In this document: positions 9,910 to 20,729 of the stretch, one piece after another | How positions within the stretch are numbered: the first letter of the stretch is position 1 | How the letters are laid out: each line of letters starts with the position of its first letter | Source of the DNA: Narthecium ossifragum | Lineage: Eukaryota > Streptophyta > Magnoliopsida > Dioscoreales > Nartheciaceae | Direction of reading: 5' to 3' | Assembly (NCBI GenBank): GCA_963920575.1 | Contig: OY986964.1 | Location: forward strand, 11,964,663 to 12,028,662 | DNA length: 64,000 bases | The notes under the pieces: generated by a model | Told to the model about the DNA's origin: nothing | What the model saw: only the letters and a program-made list of their open reading frames with translations | The model's database searches: none | Position numbers and translations under genes: made by a program

Positions 9910-12382
9910 TGTGAGGGCCTGCCCTTCAGACCTGACTCGACCACGTGATTCGAGAGCCGGTTTCCTGTTGATTTGGTTCCGCGTCGGGCACGATCGGGCG
10001 ATCGTGTGGCGGTTTGGACTCCAGGGGCATTTTGGTAAATATACCCCCTGGTGGTCGGTTTCACACCCGCGTTGCACCCACGGGCTTGGATTGATGTGTG
10101 TGGTTGTTTAGGATGGTTAGGCGGACCCGGGATCGGAAGATCCCAGCTCGGGCGCGCTAGAGCTCGCTATCGGGCTCGTTAGCGGGTCAACGGGTTTTTG
10201 GCCCGTTAGAGAGGATCCGGCCCATTAGGGGCCTGGTGAGTGGAGGGTGGTTGGAGCAGTTGGCTCCAACCCCCACCCGCTGCCCTCTCTTCTCTCCTCT
10301 CTTCTCTCCTTCCCTTCTTCTCTTTCTTTGGCTGGTTCTTCCTTCTCTTCTCCACCGACGTCTCCTCTTCTTCTCCCCTTCTTCCCTCTCCTTCGGTTGG
10401 GCTTGATCTTGGAGGGGCTGAGTAGCGGATCTTCGTGGCAAGGGTGGCTGGACGCGTGGAGAAGCTTAGATTGTGTTTAAGGTAGGTGTTTCTACCTCGA
10501 TCCTTGGATCGGGTTCTACTAGGTTAGGATGTTTGTGTTTTTGCTGTGAATACCATGATAGCATGCTTGTAGATCCTTGCCTATGTAATGTAGCTCATTC
10601 CTTGTATTCTTGCATTGCAAAACTGGTTTTATAATGGTTAGTTTCCGTATCTCACGGTTTCGTCGATTTTTGGTTTTTCAGACCTAAAATGGGATTTAAC
10701 CGTTAAAAACTGGATTTCTTTACACCATTAGTTTCCTCACCTCAAAATATACTTTCTTGCAAAATTTGATTGTATTCTAACATGTTTTGATTCTTGAAAT
10801 CTTAGAATTAGGATTTCTGGTATTTTGCGTCTGGAGCTCGACGGTCGATCGGTGCATCGACCGTCAGCTCGACGGTCGATCTGTGTATCGACTGTCATGC
10901 TTTAGTATATTTTCTCTGGGCCTGACAGTCGACCGTCGAATCGACCGTCGGGCTCTGTCGAGTTTTTGGGTTCCCAGGGTCGATGGATCGATCGACCGTG
11001 GGGCCTTCGCTTTTTCGCCATTTTCCTGACGGTCGACCGTCGGATCGACCGTCGCATCGACCGTCAGGCTCTGCTTGGTTTTGGGCTTCTCAGGGTCGAT
11101 GGTTGGATCGACCGTCGCCCTTGGTTTTCTTCGTATGGGTCTCACGGTCGATCCACGGATCGACCGTGGCATCGTCCGTGATCCTTTGAACAGTGTTCTT
11201 TGGTTCTTCTTGAATGGCTTTCAACTTTGATTGAGTCTTAAACGAGTTGGGAGGTTTATAGATGGATTTGATGAGGTTTTCAAAGGATTTTCATTGGGTT
11301 TGAGATTTAATCCGAGTTTCTCCCCTTTTTAGCAAACGTATGGTTGTGTTTGCATTTAATTCAAGTCTAATAGAAATTAAATGTCTGGTTGCTTACTTAA
11401 CCATTAGCTAGCTATGAGTGCTAGCTAATGGGGAATTGTGGAACCTTAGCCTCTTACCGGCGAGTGCCGAGGGCTATTGTATATCTGTTGAACTTATAAC
11501 AGTTGATGTGACATATAGAGACATCTAGGATTAGATGCTTGCTTAAGCTCATGCATTGTATGCATTAGAGGCATTTGAGGTTAGGCGGGCGATGTCTTGG
11601 GTCGCCGATCCGAGGCTCTCAGGTAGCTCGGATCTAGCCTTAGGACCGTGGCTGGGTAGTCAGGATTAGGGTGTGATTGTCAATCTGAATCTCTGATGAT
11701 TGAGGATTGCGATAGTCGGCTTGAATCTTTGTTTGAGGTTTAGAGGTCGTGTTGTCTTCCAAGCCCAAGTGCTAAGGATGCAACCGAGGAGTTCCCGACG
11801 TGGTCCCCAGGCAGTAGTATCCCTGCTGGGTAAGGGTTAGAGCCTGCATGTTACTGTTTCCGTGGTCCTCCTGGTAACATGTTCAGGAGAGAGGTTTCAT
11901 GACAGGAACCCTTGGGACATCGGTGGGTTATGGGACACGTGGCATCCTTTAGACATAGGCTGGGGGACAACACTGTTGTTGTCTTCCTCCCTTCAGTGTG
12001 CCGTAGAGTAGAACCCTACTGGGCTTTTTGCTCATTCCTACCCGGGCTGCGTTTGCAGGTGCAAGCGGCAGTTCCTCCTCAGTGGAGCCAGCAGGTTCGG
12101 CTTTTGGCGGCGCGAGTACATCCAGAGGCGTCTGAGGTTTGGTTGGAGGATATGGCTGTTGTACCCTTTTTGGAGAACCTTTGGGATGTTGTATAAATCT
12201 GTATTTTGGAACTCAGATATTGTAAGACTTGATGTTATATTATGATTAAAATCTGCTTAGCCTCTGGAATACTTTTGCTTAAATTGTTTATCCTTTCCGC
12301 TTGTACTGCGCCGGTTGATGATAAATAGTGCTAGGACCCTCACGCCCCGTCCTGGATGGGTTTTCTGGGTCGGGGTGTGACA
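9910..12382 (+). repeat. 5' LTR of the Ty3/gypsy element
   Basis: TGTGAGGGCC...GTGTGACA. It has the hairpin/donor-like site at 10482-10496, the GTCGACCGTC palindrome array at about 10,839-11,180, one copy of a 42-bp unit (11141-11182), and the acceptor-like GTTTGCAGGTGCA at 12051. It is 84 bases shorter than the 3' LTR, exactly two 42-bp units. Confidence 0.95.
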
Positions 12383-12526
12383 ACTTGGTATTATAGCAGG
12401 CTGTAGGTCCCAGGGATAGGATTAGGCTTGCGGTTGAGATTTGAGCGCGGTTTGGGATAGTTCTAGGAGTAGAGCATCCCTGTATGCTTGACTGTGCTCA
12501 TGTGTGTTGTGCTTTTACTTCATTGA
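12383..12526 (+). other. 5' untranslated leader between PBS and gag
   Basis: A short leader with no ORF before the first long gag frame. Several ATGs and GTGs occur, so the true gag start is not fixed. Confidence 0.5.
12386..12400 (+). other. Primer-binding site, tRNA-iMet type, degenerate
   Basis: TGGTATTATAGCAGG starts four bases after the LTR end. It matches the usual plant methionine-initiator PBS TGGTATCAGAGC at most positions, which fits the Ty3/gypsy assignment. Confidence 0.7.
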
Positions 12527-13659
12527 TTGCTGCTGTGTTTTGTTTCTCACAGGTGGACACTTGTCGTCTCTGTTGAACGTGCAGATGCCAGGGGACAGGC
12601 TAGCTGTCCAGTGTTGGGTCAGGGCTCCGCGCGCGATCAGCGCGCTGCCCGACGGGCCTTAGGGTCCAGCGCAGCCGTGCCTCATGTACCTGTACGAGAG
12701 GCAGAGCCGAGAGTTGAGGTCGTGGTGGAGGAGGATGCTTCGTTCATCGCCGAGGAGGTCTCTCCTCCACTCGACCAGCGTGCTGTTGCGACAGCGGTGG
12801 TCGACTTCCAGAGGCTGAACCCTCCTAGGTTCAGCGGTACTGGAGGCGACCCAGCGGTGGCGGACGACTGGCTGGAGGGAGTCAGTGCGTCCTTGACACT
12901 CTTTTCGTCCAGGATGACCGAGTGAGGGTCAGACTTGCCTCGTTCCAGCTCGACGGGGACGCTTTGGACTGGTGGCGCTCTTTCCAGGCCGCAAGGGATG
13001 GGAGTGACCCGTCGTGGGACGTGTTCCGTTCTTCATTTCTCGATGCGTACTTTCCCCGCAGTGCGCGCTCGGCCCTTGTTCGTGAGTACCAGGCCCTTTC
13101 TCAGGGTACTCAGTCGGTTGTTCAGTACGCTGCTAGGTTCACGAGACTTGCCAGATTTGCCGGGGCGGTGTCGGCGGACCCTCTTGCCAGAGCTGAGCAG
13201 TTTCAGTGGGGGCTTAGGCCCAAGCTCAGGCGGCTGATCGCGGCTCAGCACGCTAGCACGTACGCAGAGGTGTTGGACAGTGCCTTGGCAGTTGAGGCTC
13301 AGTTGCAGGAGCCGGCGCCCAGGGCAGTCCAGTCTGCGTCGTCTGCGAGCACCAGTGGCGGAGTGCAGCCACAGAGGGCAGCTCAGGGCAGAGGGGGTTC
13401 ATGGAGGAAACAGAGGTACCTGCGACGCCCGCAGCCGTACCAGCGTTACCCACCCCAGCACCAGCAGCAGCCCAGGCAGGGAGGCCAGCCACTTCTTCCG
13501 GCTGGGCCTCAGGGGCAGACGTCCGGAGGAGGCCAGAACCAGCAGCTAGCGCTTGGTCCTCCTGTGTGCTTTGAGTGCCAAAAGACGGGGCACATTCGCC
13601 GTTACTGTCCGACGTTGAGGGCACAGGCAGTGCGTGGCGGAGCAGGCGGAGGTTGGTGA
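12527..13659 (+). pseudogene. Gypsy gag, broken by a frame change
   Basis: Gag forms the particle and binds the element RNA. The N-terminal part (12527-12925, 132 codons) contains the segment RFSGTGGDP...ADDWLEG typical of gypsy capsid and ends in a stop at 12,923-12,925. The capsid continues in another frame from about 12,910 (VRLASFQLDGDALDWWRSFQ, then FLDAYFP and LSQGTQSVVQYAARF) to 13,659. A small indel near 12,905-12,915 explains the break. A zinc knuckle CFECQKTGHIRRYC (CX2CX4HX4C) lies close to the end, followed by a basic Gly-rich tail. A TGA at 13,657-13,659 ends the frame; protease follows in the same frame, so this stop could be the natural gag end or a later mutation. Confidence 0.9.
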
Positions 13660-14469
13660 GCATCAGGCGCCGGGAGAGGCAGAGGTCGCGGTGGACGTCG
13701 AGGCGGACTCAGAGGGGGAGTGTACGCACTTCCAGACCGCGAGTACCCATACTTTGTTCAGCCACCTTTTCAACCTTACCAGTACCAGCCACCCCATCAG
13801 ACTCTAGCACTTCCTTCAGCTCCTGTTGATCCCCCTGTTCTCAGAGGTACCTTCCAGCTTTTCAGTTCATTTGTGGATGTTCTGATAGATTCTGGGGCGT
13901 CTCATTCCTTTGTAGCTAGCGAGTGTGTGACATCGCTAGGGCTAGAGACTGAGCCACTTGGGGTTCCACTGCACTTAGACACACCCATCGGCGGAGGGGC
14001 TCGTGTTGAGCTGATCTGCCGTTCTTGCGAGTTGGAGGTTGGGGGCCTCCGTGTCTTTCTAGACCTTCGGGTGCTAGACATGGTCGGGTTCGACGTAATT
14101 CTCGATATGGATTGGCTGACATCGTACCGAGCCGTCATCGACTGTGGCCGTCGCAGGGTGACTGCTTGGACACCTGACGGCGCTCGTTTTGTTCTGCTGG
14201 GGGATCGCCAGTCGGCCGATTCCCTCATGTGTGCTTGTCTTCCCAGGCGCGAGGGCCAGCTGTCAGTCCTACTGGCGCGCCTTTCCTTGTTTGCTGCAGA
14301 GGGCAGTCGAGAGAGCAGTTTGCCTGCAGTGGTTTGTGAGTTTGCTGACGTCTTCCCAGACGAGCTACCGGGTCTTCCTCCTTCCAGAGCAGTAGACTTC
14401 CAGATAGATCTTGTACCGGGTACCGGGCCGATCTCTTTGTCAGCTTTCAGGATGGCACCGGCAGAGTAG
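13660..14469 (+). pseudogene. Gypsy aspartic protease region of pol
   Basis: The same frame as gag continues after the stop with a Gly/Arg-rich linker, then VLIDSGASHSFVASE, the retropepsin-like active site (DSGA in place of the more common DTGA/DSGA variants), and MVGFDVILDMDWL, the family's C-terminal protease motif (ILGMDWL type). It normally releases gag and pol products. The segment runs through the PDELPGLPPSR linker into RT and is cut by a TAG at 14,467-14,469 directly after MAPAE, at the start of the RT fingers. That stop lies inside the conserved APAE-x-x-EL segment, so it is a nonsense mutation and not a natural end. Confidence 0.9.
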
Positions 14470-15708
14470 AGGGAGCTGAGGGTCCAGCTGGACGGGTTGC
14501 TCAGCAGAGGTTTCATCCGTCCCAGCACGCCACCTTGGGCAGCTTCTGTCTTGTTCGCAAAGAAGAAGGACGGTACGTTTCGTCTTTGCATTGATTACAG
14601 GAAGCTGAACCGGGTGACAGTGAAGAACAAGTATCCGATGCCGAGGATCGATGACTTGTTCGACCAGCTCCGAGGCTCTTCGGTCTTTTCGAAGATCGAT
14701 CTCCGTACCGGCTATCACCAGTTGAGGATTCGGGATTGCGACATCTCGAAGACGGCTTTCCGTACGAGGTACGGGTTGTACGAGTTCACGGTGATGCCGT
14801 TCGGCCTGACGAACGCACCCGCAGCGTTCATGGATCTGATGCAGAGGGTCTTCCGACCGTACTTGGATCAGTTTGTGGTGATCTTCGTCAACGACATCCT
14901 AGTCTACTCACGTACCGCGGAGGAGCACGAGCAGCATCTGAGGACAGTGTTGCAGTTGCTGAGGGGGCATAGGCTGTACGCCAAAGCCTCCAAGTGTGAG
15001 TTCTGGCTTCCTGAGGTGCAGTTTCTGGGGCACGTGGTGTCAGCGGCAGGTATTTCAGTTGATCCAGCCAAGATCGAGGCAGTGCTACAGTGGCAGAGAC
15101 CGGCGACAGTGTTCGAGGTCCGCAGCTTCCTCGGCTTGGCGGGTTACTACCGGAGGTTCGTGCGGGACTTCTCCAGGGTTGCAGGGCCGCTGACCAGATT
15201 GACACAGAAGGCGGTCCCATTAGTTTGGGACGAGGCTTGTGAGCAGGCGTTCACCCAGTTGAGGACCAGACTGACGAGTGCACCGATCCTCATAGTTCCA
15301 AAGCGAGGCGTCGGCTACAGTGTCTACTGCGACGCCAGTGGGGAGGGCCTAGGCTGTGTGCTTATGCAGGAGGGCCATGTGGTGGCCTATGGTTCCAGGC
15401 AGCTGAAGGCCCATGAGAAGAACTATCCGATCCACGATCTCGAGCTTGCGGCGGTTGTCTTCGCCCTGAAGACGTGGCGACACTATCTCTATGGTGAGCG
15501 GTTCTCGGTGTACTCTGATCATAAGAGTTTGAGGCACGTGTTCACCCAGCGTGACCTCAACCTCAGACAGCGGCGGTGGATGGAGCTTCTAGAGGACTAC
15601 GACTTTGAGTTGCATTACTACCCTGGTAAGGCAAACGTCGTAGCAGACGCTCTCAGCAGGCAAACCAGAGACAGCAGAGTGACCTTGGCAGCAGTGTCAG
15701 CTCGATAG
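14470..15708 (+). pseudogene. Gypsy reverse transcriptase and RNase H
   Basis: RT copies the element RNA into DNA and RNase H removes the RNA. Visible RT motifs in order: [55 protein letters not shown] (first catalytic Asp), [13 protein letters not shown], then [13 protein letters not shown]. In the last motif the usual F/V-D-D reads V-N-D: the codon at 14,890-14,892 is AAC, replacing a metal-binding Asp. [16 protein letters not shown] (thumb) follows. RNase H shows [35 protein letters not shown] and YSDHKSLRH, ending [13 protein letters not shown]. The frame is cut by TAG at 15,706-15,708. The Asn alone should abolish polymerase activity. Confidence 0.95.
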
Positions 15709-17368
15709 TGGCAGATGCTGGAGACAGTCAGTCAGTTTGGGCTTGACTTTGAGGACCGGGCGACAGGTGGTTTCCTGTATGCTGTTCGCAGCATTCCAGT
15801 TCTTTTGGCCAGAGTGATCGAGGCACAGACTGGAGACCCAGAGCTCGTGGAGACCCGTGCTGTGGTCGGCACCGAGCACGCGGTTGAGGGCTGGACAGTG
15901 TCGGCAGACGGTGGTCTACTCTTCTGAGGCAGAGTTGCAGTTCCAGCAGACCCGGCGTTGCGAGAGGAGATCCTTCACGAGTTCCACCACTCCTGTTTCG
16001 CCGTTCACCCCGGGAGCACCAAGATGTACCACGACCTACGCCGACAGTTCTGGTGGTGCGGGATGAAGAGGTCAGTAGCTGAGTTTGTTTCCAGATGCCT
16101 CACCTGTCAGAATGTGAAGGCAGAGCACAGACGGACCCCAGGTTTGCTGCAGCCACTTCCAGTGCCAGAGTGGAAGTGGGAACATATAGCTATGGACTTC
16201 GTCACCGGGCTACCCAGGACACCGAGGGGAAATAATGCGATTTGGGTCATTGTCGATCGACTGACCAAATCAGCTCATTTCCTTCCCATGAGGACGACAG
16301 ATCCAGTTGCCAGACTGAGCCAAAGGTACATTGACGAGGTGGTACGACTGCACGGCATTCCAGTGTCTATAGTGTCAGACAGAGATCCCAGATTCACTGG
16401 CAGGTTCTGGAGCAGCTTCCAGGATTCATTGGGGACAGCACTGACGTTCAGCACAGCTTTCCACCCTCAGACAGACGGGCAGTCAGAGCGGACTATCCAG
16501 ATCTTGGAGGACATGCTCAGGGCATGTGTGCTAGACGCTGGAGGTACTTGGGAGCAGCACGTGACTTTGGTGGAGTTTGCCTACAACAACAGTTTCCAGG
16601 CCAGTTTGGGTTTTGCACCCTTTGAGGCGTTGTACGGCAGACCGTGTCGCTCACCGGTGTGTTGGACAGAGGTTGGGGAGGCGTCTCTTACCGGTCCAGA
16701 CATCATCAGACAGTCGTCAGAGAGGTTGGCTCAGATCAGACAGAGGCTTCTGACAGCGCAGAGCATGCAGAAGAGCTACGCAGACCGCAGGCGACAACCC
16801 CTGGAGTTCGTAGTTGGCGACAGAGTGCTACTGAAGGTATCCCCACGCAGAGGGTCGATCAGGTTTGGTAGCATGGGCAAGCTAGCACCGAGGTTCACTG
16901 GTCCGTTTGAGATCATCAGACGCGTTGGAGCAGTCGCCTACCAGTTGGCTCTACCTCCGCACATGTCAAAAGTTCATCCCACCTTCCACGTGTCTATGCT
17001 GAGGAAGTACATTCCAGATCCTTCCCACGTGATCAGACACGACGACCTCGAGATTGAGGAGGATGCCACCTATGTAGAGCAGCCATTACAGATCATGGAC
17101 AGGCGGGATCAGGTGCTCAGAGGCAGATCTTTACCGCTGGTCATGGTCAGGTGGAGGCACGACAGTACAGAGAGTTTGACTTGGGAGCGAGAGGATCGCA
17201 TGCGTCGGGAGTTTCCCCGACTGTTCACCTCTTCAGGTAATTCCTTGTTGTGGGCGTTGGCGCCCCTAGCTGTGGCCTTGTTTGTGCAGGTAGGCTTAGT
17301 TGTTTCTCTTTTCCCCGGCTTCAACCTTGAATTTCGGGACGAAATTCTTTTTAAGGTGTTTAGGTTGT
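15709..17368 (+). pseudogene. Gypsy integrase with chromodomain-like tail
   Basis: Integrase inserts the cDNA. The linker after RNase H is open to a TGA at 15,925-15,927, which splits off the main frame. The HHCC zinc-binding region follows (HEFHHSCFAVHPG... CLTCQ), then the core with MDFVTGLP (D), SDRDPRFTG (D) and SERTIQ (E), the complete D,D35E triad. The C-terminal part has KVSPRRGSIRFG, GKLAPRFTGPFEI, LALPPHMSKVHP, FHVSMLRKY and PLVMVRWRHDSTESLTWERE, the chromodomain-like end of Del/Tekay elements. After this the frame continues through a hydrophobic stretch (LLWALAPLAVALFVQVGLVV) to FRDEILFK at the PPT. Frame and gene order continue those of RT. Confidence 0.92.
17338..17365 (+). other. 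Polypurine-tract region before 3' LTR
   Basis: GACGAAATTCTTTTTAAGG precedes the 3' LTR, as is usual in plant gypsy elements. The expected G-run is degenerate here (GGTGTTTAGGT), so the second-strand primer may be impaired. Confidence 0.6.
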
Positions 17369-18294
17369 GAGGGCCCGCCCCTCAGACCTGACTCGACCAC
17401 GTGGTTCGAGAGCCGGTTTCCTGTTGGTTTGGTTCCACGTCGGGCACGATCGGGCGATCGTGTGGCGGTTTGGACCCCAGGGGCATTTTGGTAAATATAC
17501 CCCATGGTGGTCGGTTTCACACCCGCGTTGCACCCACGGGCTTGGATTGATGTGTGTGGTTGTTTAGGATGGTTAGGCGGACCCGGGATCGGAAGATCCC
17601 AGCTCGGGCGCGCTAGAGCTCGCTATCGGGCTCGTTAGCGGGTCAACGGGTTTTTGGCCCGTTAGAGAGGATCCGGCCCATTAGGGGCCTGGTGAGTGGA
17701 GGGTGGTTGGAGCAGTTGGCTCCAACCCCCACCCGCTCCCCTCTCTTCTCTCCTCTCTTCTCTCCTTCCCTTCTTCTCTTTCTTTGGCTGGTTCTTCCTT
17801 CTCTTCTCCACCGACGTCTCCTCTTCTTCTCCCCTTCTTCCCTCTCCTTCGGTTGGGCTTGATCTTGGAGGGGCTGAGTAGCGGATCTTCGTGGCAAGGT
17901 TGGCTGGACGCGTGGAGAAGCTGAGATTGTGTTTAAGGTAGGTGTTTCTACCTCGATCCTTGGATCGGGTTCTACTAGGTTAGGATGTTTGTGTTTTTGC
18001 TGTGAATACCATGATAGCATGCTTGTAGATCCTTGCCTATGTAATGTAGCTCATTCCTTGTATTCTTGCATTGCAAAACTGGTTTTATAATGGTTAGTTT
18101 CCGTATCTCACGGTTTCGTCGGTTTTTGGTTTTTCAGACCTAAAATGGGATTTAACTGTTAAAAACTGGATTTCTTTACACCATTAGTTTCCTCACCTCA
18201 AAATATACTTGCTTGCAAAATTTGATTGTATTCTAACATGTTTTGATTCTTGAAATCTTAGAATTAGGATTTCTGGTATTTTGCGTCTGGAGCT

Positions 18295-18598
18295 CGACGG
18301 TCGATCGGTGCATCGACCGTCAGCTCGACGGTCGATCTGTGTATCGACCGTCATGCTTTAGTATATTTTCTCTGGGCCTGACGGTCGACCGTCGCATCGA
18401 CCGTCGGGCTCTGTCGAGTTTTTGGGTCCCCAGGGTCGATGGATCGATCGACCGTGGAGCCTTCGCTTTTTCGCCATTTACCTTACGGTCGACCGTCGGA
18501 TCGACCGTCGCATCGACCGTCAGGCTCTGCTTGGTTTTGGGCTTCTTAGGGTCGATGGTTGGATCGACCGTCGCCCTTGGTTTTCTTCGTATGGGTCT
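18295..18598. repeat. Palindrome array GACGGTCGAT...ATCGACCGTC
   Basis: Two perfect 10-bp stems GACGGTCGAT/ATCGACCGTC with 6-base loops (CGGTGC and CTGTGT) stand at the start, followed by further GTCGACCGTC and ATCGACCGTC words in clusters separated by T-rich spacers. Confidence 0.85.
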
Positions 18599-18724
18599 CA
18601 CGGTCGATCCACGGATCGACCGTGGCATCGTCCGTGGCCTCACGGTCGATCCACGGATCGACCGTGGCATCGTCCGTGGCCTCACGGTCGATCCACGGAT
18701 CGACCGTGGCATCGTCCATGATCC
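18599..18724 (+). repeat. 42-bp tandem repeat, three copies, in 3' LTR
   Basis: Units 18599-18640, 18641-18682 and 18683-18724 each start CACGGTCGATCCACGGATCG. The 5' LTR has one unit at 11141-11182. The LTR length difference (84) equals two units. Confidence 0.95.
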
Positions 18725-19922
18725 TTTGAACAATGTTCTTTGGTTCTTCTTGAATGGCTTTCAACTTTGATTGAGTCTTAAACGTGTTGGGAGGTTTATA
18801 GATGGATTTGATGAGGTTTTCAAAGGGTTTTCATCGGGTTTGAGATTTGATCCGAGTTTCTCCCCTTTTTAGCAAACGTATGGTTGTGTTTGCATTTAAT
18901 TCAAGTCTAATAGAAATTAAATGTCTGGCTGCTTACTTAACCATTAGCTAGCTATGAGTGCTAGCTAATAGGGAATTGTGGAACCTTAGCCTCTTACCGG
19001 CGAGTGCCGAGGGCTATTGTATATCTGTTGAACTTATAACAGTTGATGTGACATATAGAGACATCTAGGATTAGATGCTTGCTTAAGCTCATGCATTGTA
19101 TGCATTAGAGGCATTTGAGGTTAGGCGGGCGATGTCTTGGGTCGCCGATCCGAGGCTCTCAGGTAGCTCGGATCTAGCCTTAGGACCGTGGCTGGGTAGT
19201 CAGGATTAGGGTGTGATTGTCAATCTGAATCTCTGATGATTGAGGATTGCGATAGTCGGCTTGAATCTTTGTTTGAGGTTTAGAGGTCGTGTTGTCTTCC
19301 AAGCCCAAGTGCTAAGGATGCAACCGAGGAGTTCCCGACGTGGTCCCCAGGCAGTAGTATCCCTGCTGGGTAAGGGTTAGAGCCTGCATGTTACTGTTTC
19401 CGTGGTCCTCCTGGTAACATGTTCAGGAGAGAGGTTTCATGACAGGAACCCTTGGGACATCGGTGGGTTATGGGACACGTGGCATCCTTTAGACATAGGC
19501 TGGGGGACAACACTGTTGTTGTCTTCCTCCCTTCAGTGTGCCGTAGAGTAGAACCCTACTGGGCTTTTTGCTCATTCCTACCCGGGCTGCGTTTGCAGGT
19601 GCAGGCGGCAGTTCCTCCTCAGTGGAGCCAGCAGGTTCGGCTTTTGGCGGCGCGAGTACATCCAGAGGCGTCTGAGGTTTGGTTGGAGGATATGGCTGTT
19701 GTACCCTTTTTGGAGAACTTTTGGGATGTTGTATAAATCTGTATTTTGGAACTCAGATTTTGTAAGACTTGATGTTATATTATGATTAAAATCTGCTTAG
19801 CCTCTGGAATACTTTTGCTTAAATTGTTTATCCTTTTCGCTTGTACTGCGCCGGTTGATGATGAATAGTGCTAGGACCCTCACGCCCCGTCCTGGATGGG
19901 TTTTCTGGGTCGGGGTGTGACA

Positions 19923-20636
19923 CCTTCCCTCCCGGTGACAGGGAGGCCAGCGCGAGGATGATGGCAGCAAGAAAGAGGCCGGCGCAGATGAGGAAGGGAG
20001 GAGAGGGAGTGGAGAGAAGCCAGTGGCTTTTCCAACGTTGGGGCCACCTGTGATCGGAGAAGTCAGTGAACGCAATAGCCACCGTGCTTTATCGACGGTG
20101 GGATCTGATTGAAGAAGCCCGCGGGAGGCTTCCACGGGCGTCGAAGTTTATACGGTGAGAAGCTAATATGATATGCTTTTTTTGTTTACCAACTCTGTTT
20201 CTAGATATTGCTCTTTTAGCCTATTTTGAGAGCTTGCTGAGATTTATTAGAGAGAGAGGCGGAGAAGGCGGTGCCGGGCAGTTGGTTGGGTGGTGACGGG
20301 GGCCACGGGATGGCAGCGGAGCCACGTCGCCTCCGGGGTGGCGGCAACGCTAGCCGGATGGTACTGAGGCCGTACGATAGGGAGGGCCGTGAGCGGCGGC
20401 TTGGAGGCCGGCACCGATGGCAAGCTCCGGTGAGGAGCGGGGACGAGGGAGAGAGAGACCAGAGATAAGGGGAAAAGAAGAGAGTGGAGAAAGAGAGGGA
20501 AGGGGGTAGTCACGTGCAATAGGAGATTGCATGACACGTGGCTGTTTGGGCTTACAGTAGTCATTTGTGTGTCACGTGACCAGTTTACCGTCAGCCCACA
20601 TAACGTCGTTGGGAGTTTGGACAATTTTACTTTGAT
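19923..20636. other. GC-rich nested-element interior, no gene recognised
   Basis: Starts with the TSD CCTTC. Open frames here are low-complexity Gly/Arg/Pro-rich and show no domain. It lies between the gypsy element and the right inverted-repeat arm, so it is interior of the TIR element that the gypsy element entered. Confidence 0.4.
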
Positions 20637-20729
20637 ATTATAACTTGGTAGTATCGAATTGCAAATTCCAAACATGGTAGTACCAAAGTGCATTTCTGGG
20701 AAAATGCGGGGTACCAGAATGCAAAAAAT
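20637..20729 (-). repeat. Right arm of inverted repeat pair
   Basis: Carries TATAACTTGGTAGTATCGAA and GTACCAAAGTGCATTTCTGG, the reverse complement of words at 9,682-9,773. The hAT filler resumes immediately to its right (ATTAGACAGGTCGGG). Confidence 0.65.

Larger units (their letters stand above)
9910..19922 (+). mobile_element. Complete Ty3/gypsy LTR retrotransposon (Del/Tekay-like), inactivated
   Basis: A 10,013-bp element with two LTRs (2,473 and 2,557 bp), exact 5-bp TSD CCTTC, a primer-binding site directly after the 5' LTR, and domains in the order gag, protease, RT, RNase H, integrase. The integrase tail is of the kind found in Del/Tekay chromoviruses (GPFEI, LALPP, FHVSMLRKY, then a chromodomain-like segment). 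The LTRs differ by about 30 substitutions by eye, so insertion was fairly recent. The coding region has a gag frame change, in-frame stops and a changed RT active-site residue, so this copy cannot be autonomous. It is the only two-LTR member of the superfamily in the window. Confidence 0.95.
17366..19922 (+). repeat. 3' LTR of the Ty3/gypsy element
   Basis: TGTGAGGGCC...GTGTGACA, 2,557 bp, with the hairpin/donor-like site at 17938-17952 and acceptor-like GTTTGCAGGTGCAGG at 19591. It differs from the 5' LTR by about 30 substitutions and by two extra 42-bp units. Confidence 0.95.

Noticed and set aside
11912..12196. 94-residue ORF repeated at 19,452-19,736 as a conserved gene
   Set aside because: It is the same LTR segment in the two LTRs of one element, overlapping the acceptor-like site; repetition is due to LTR identity.
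18599..18724. CRISPR-like regular repeats
   Set aside because: The repeats are head-to-tail 42-bp units without unique spacers, inside a plant LTR.
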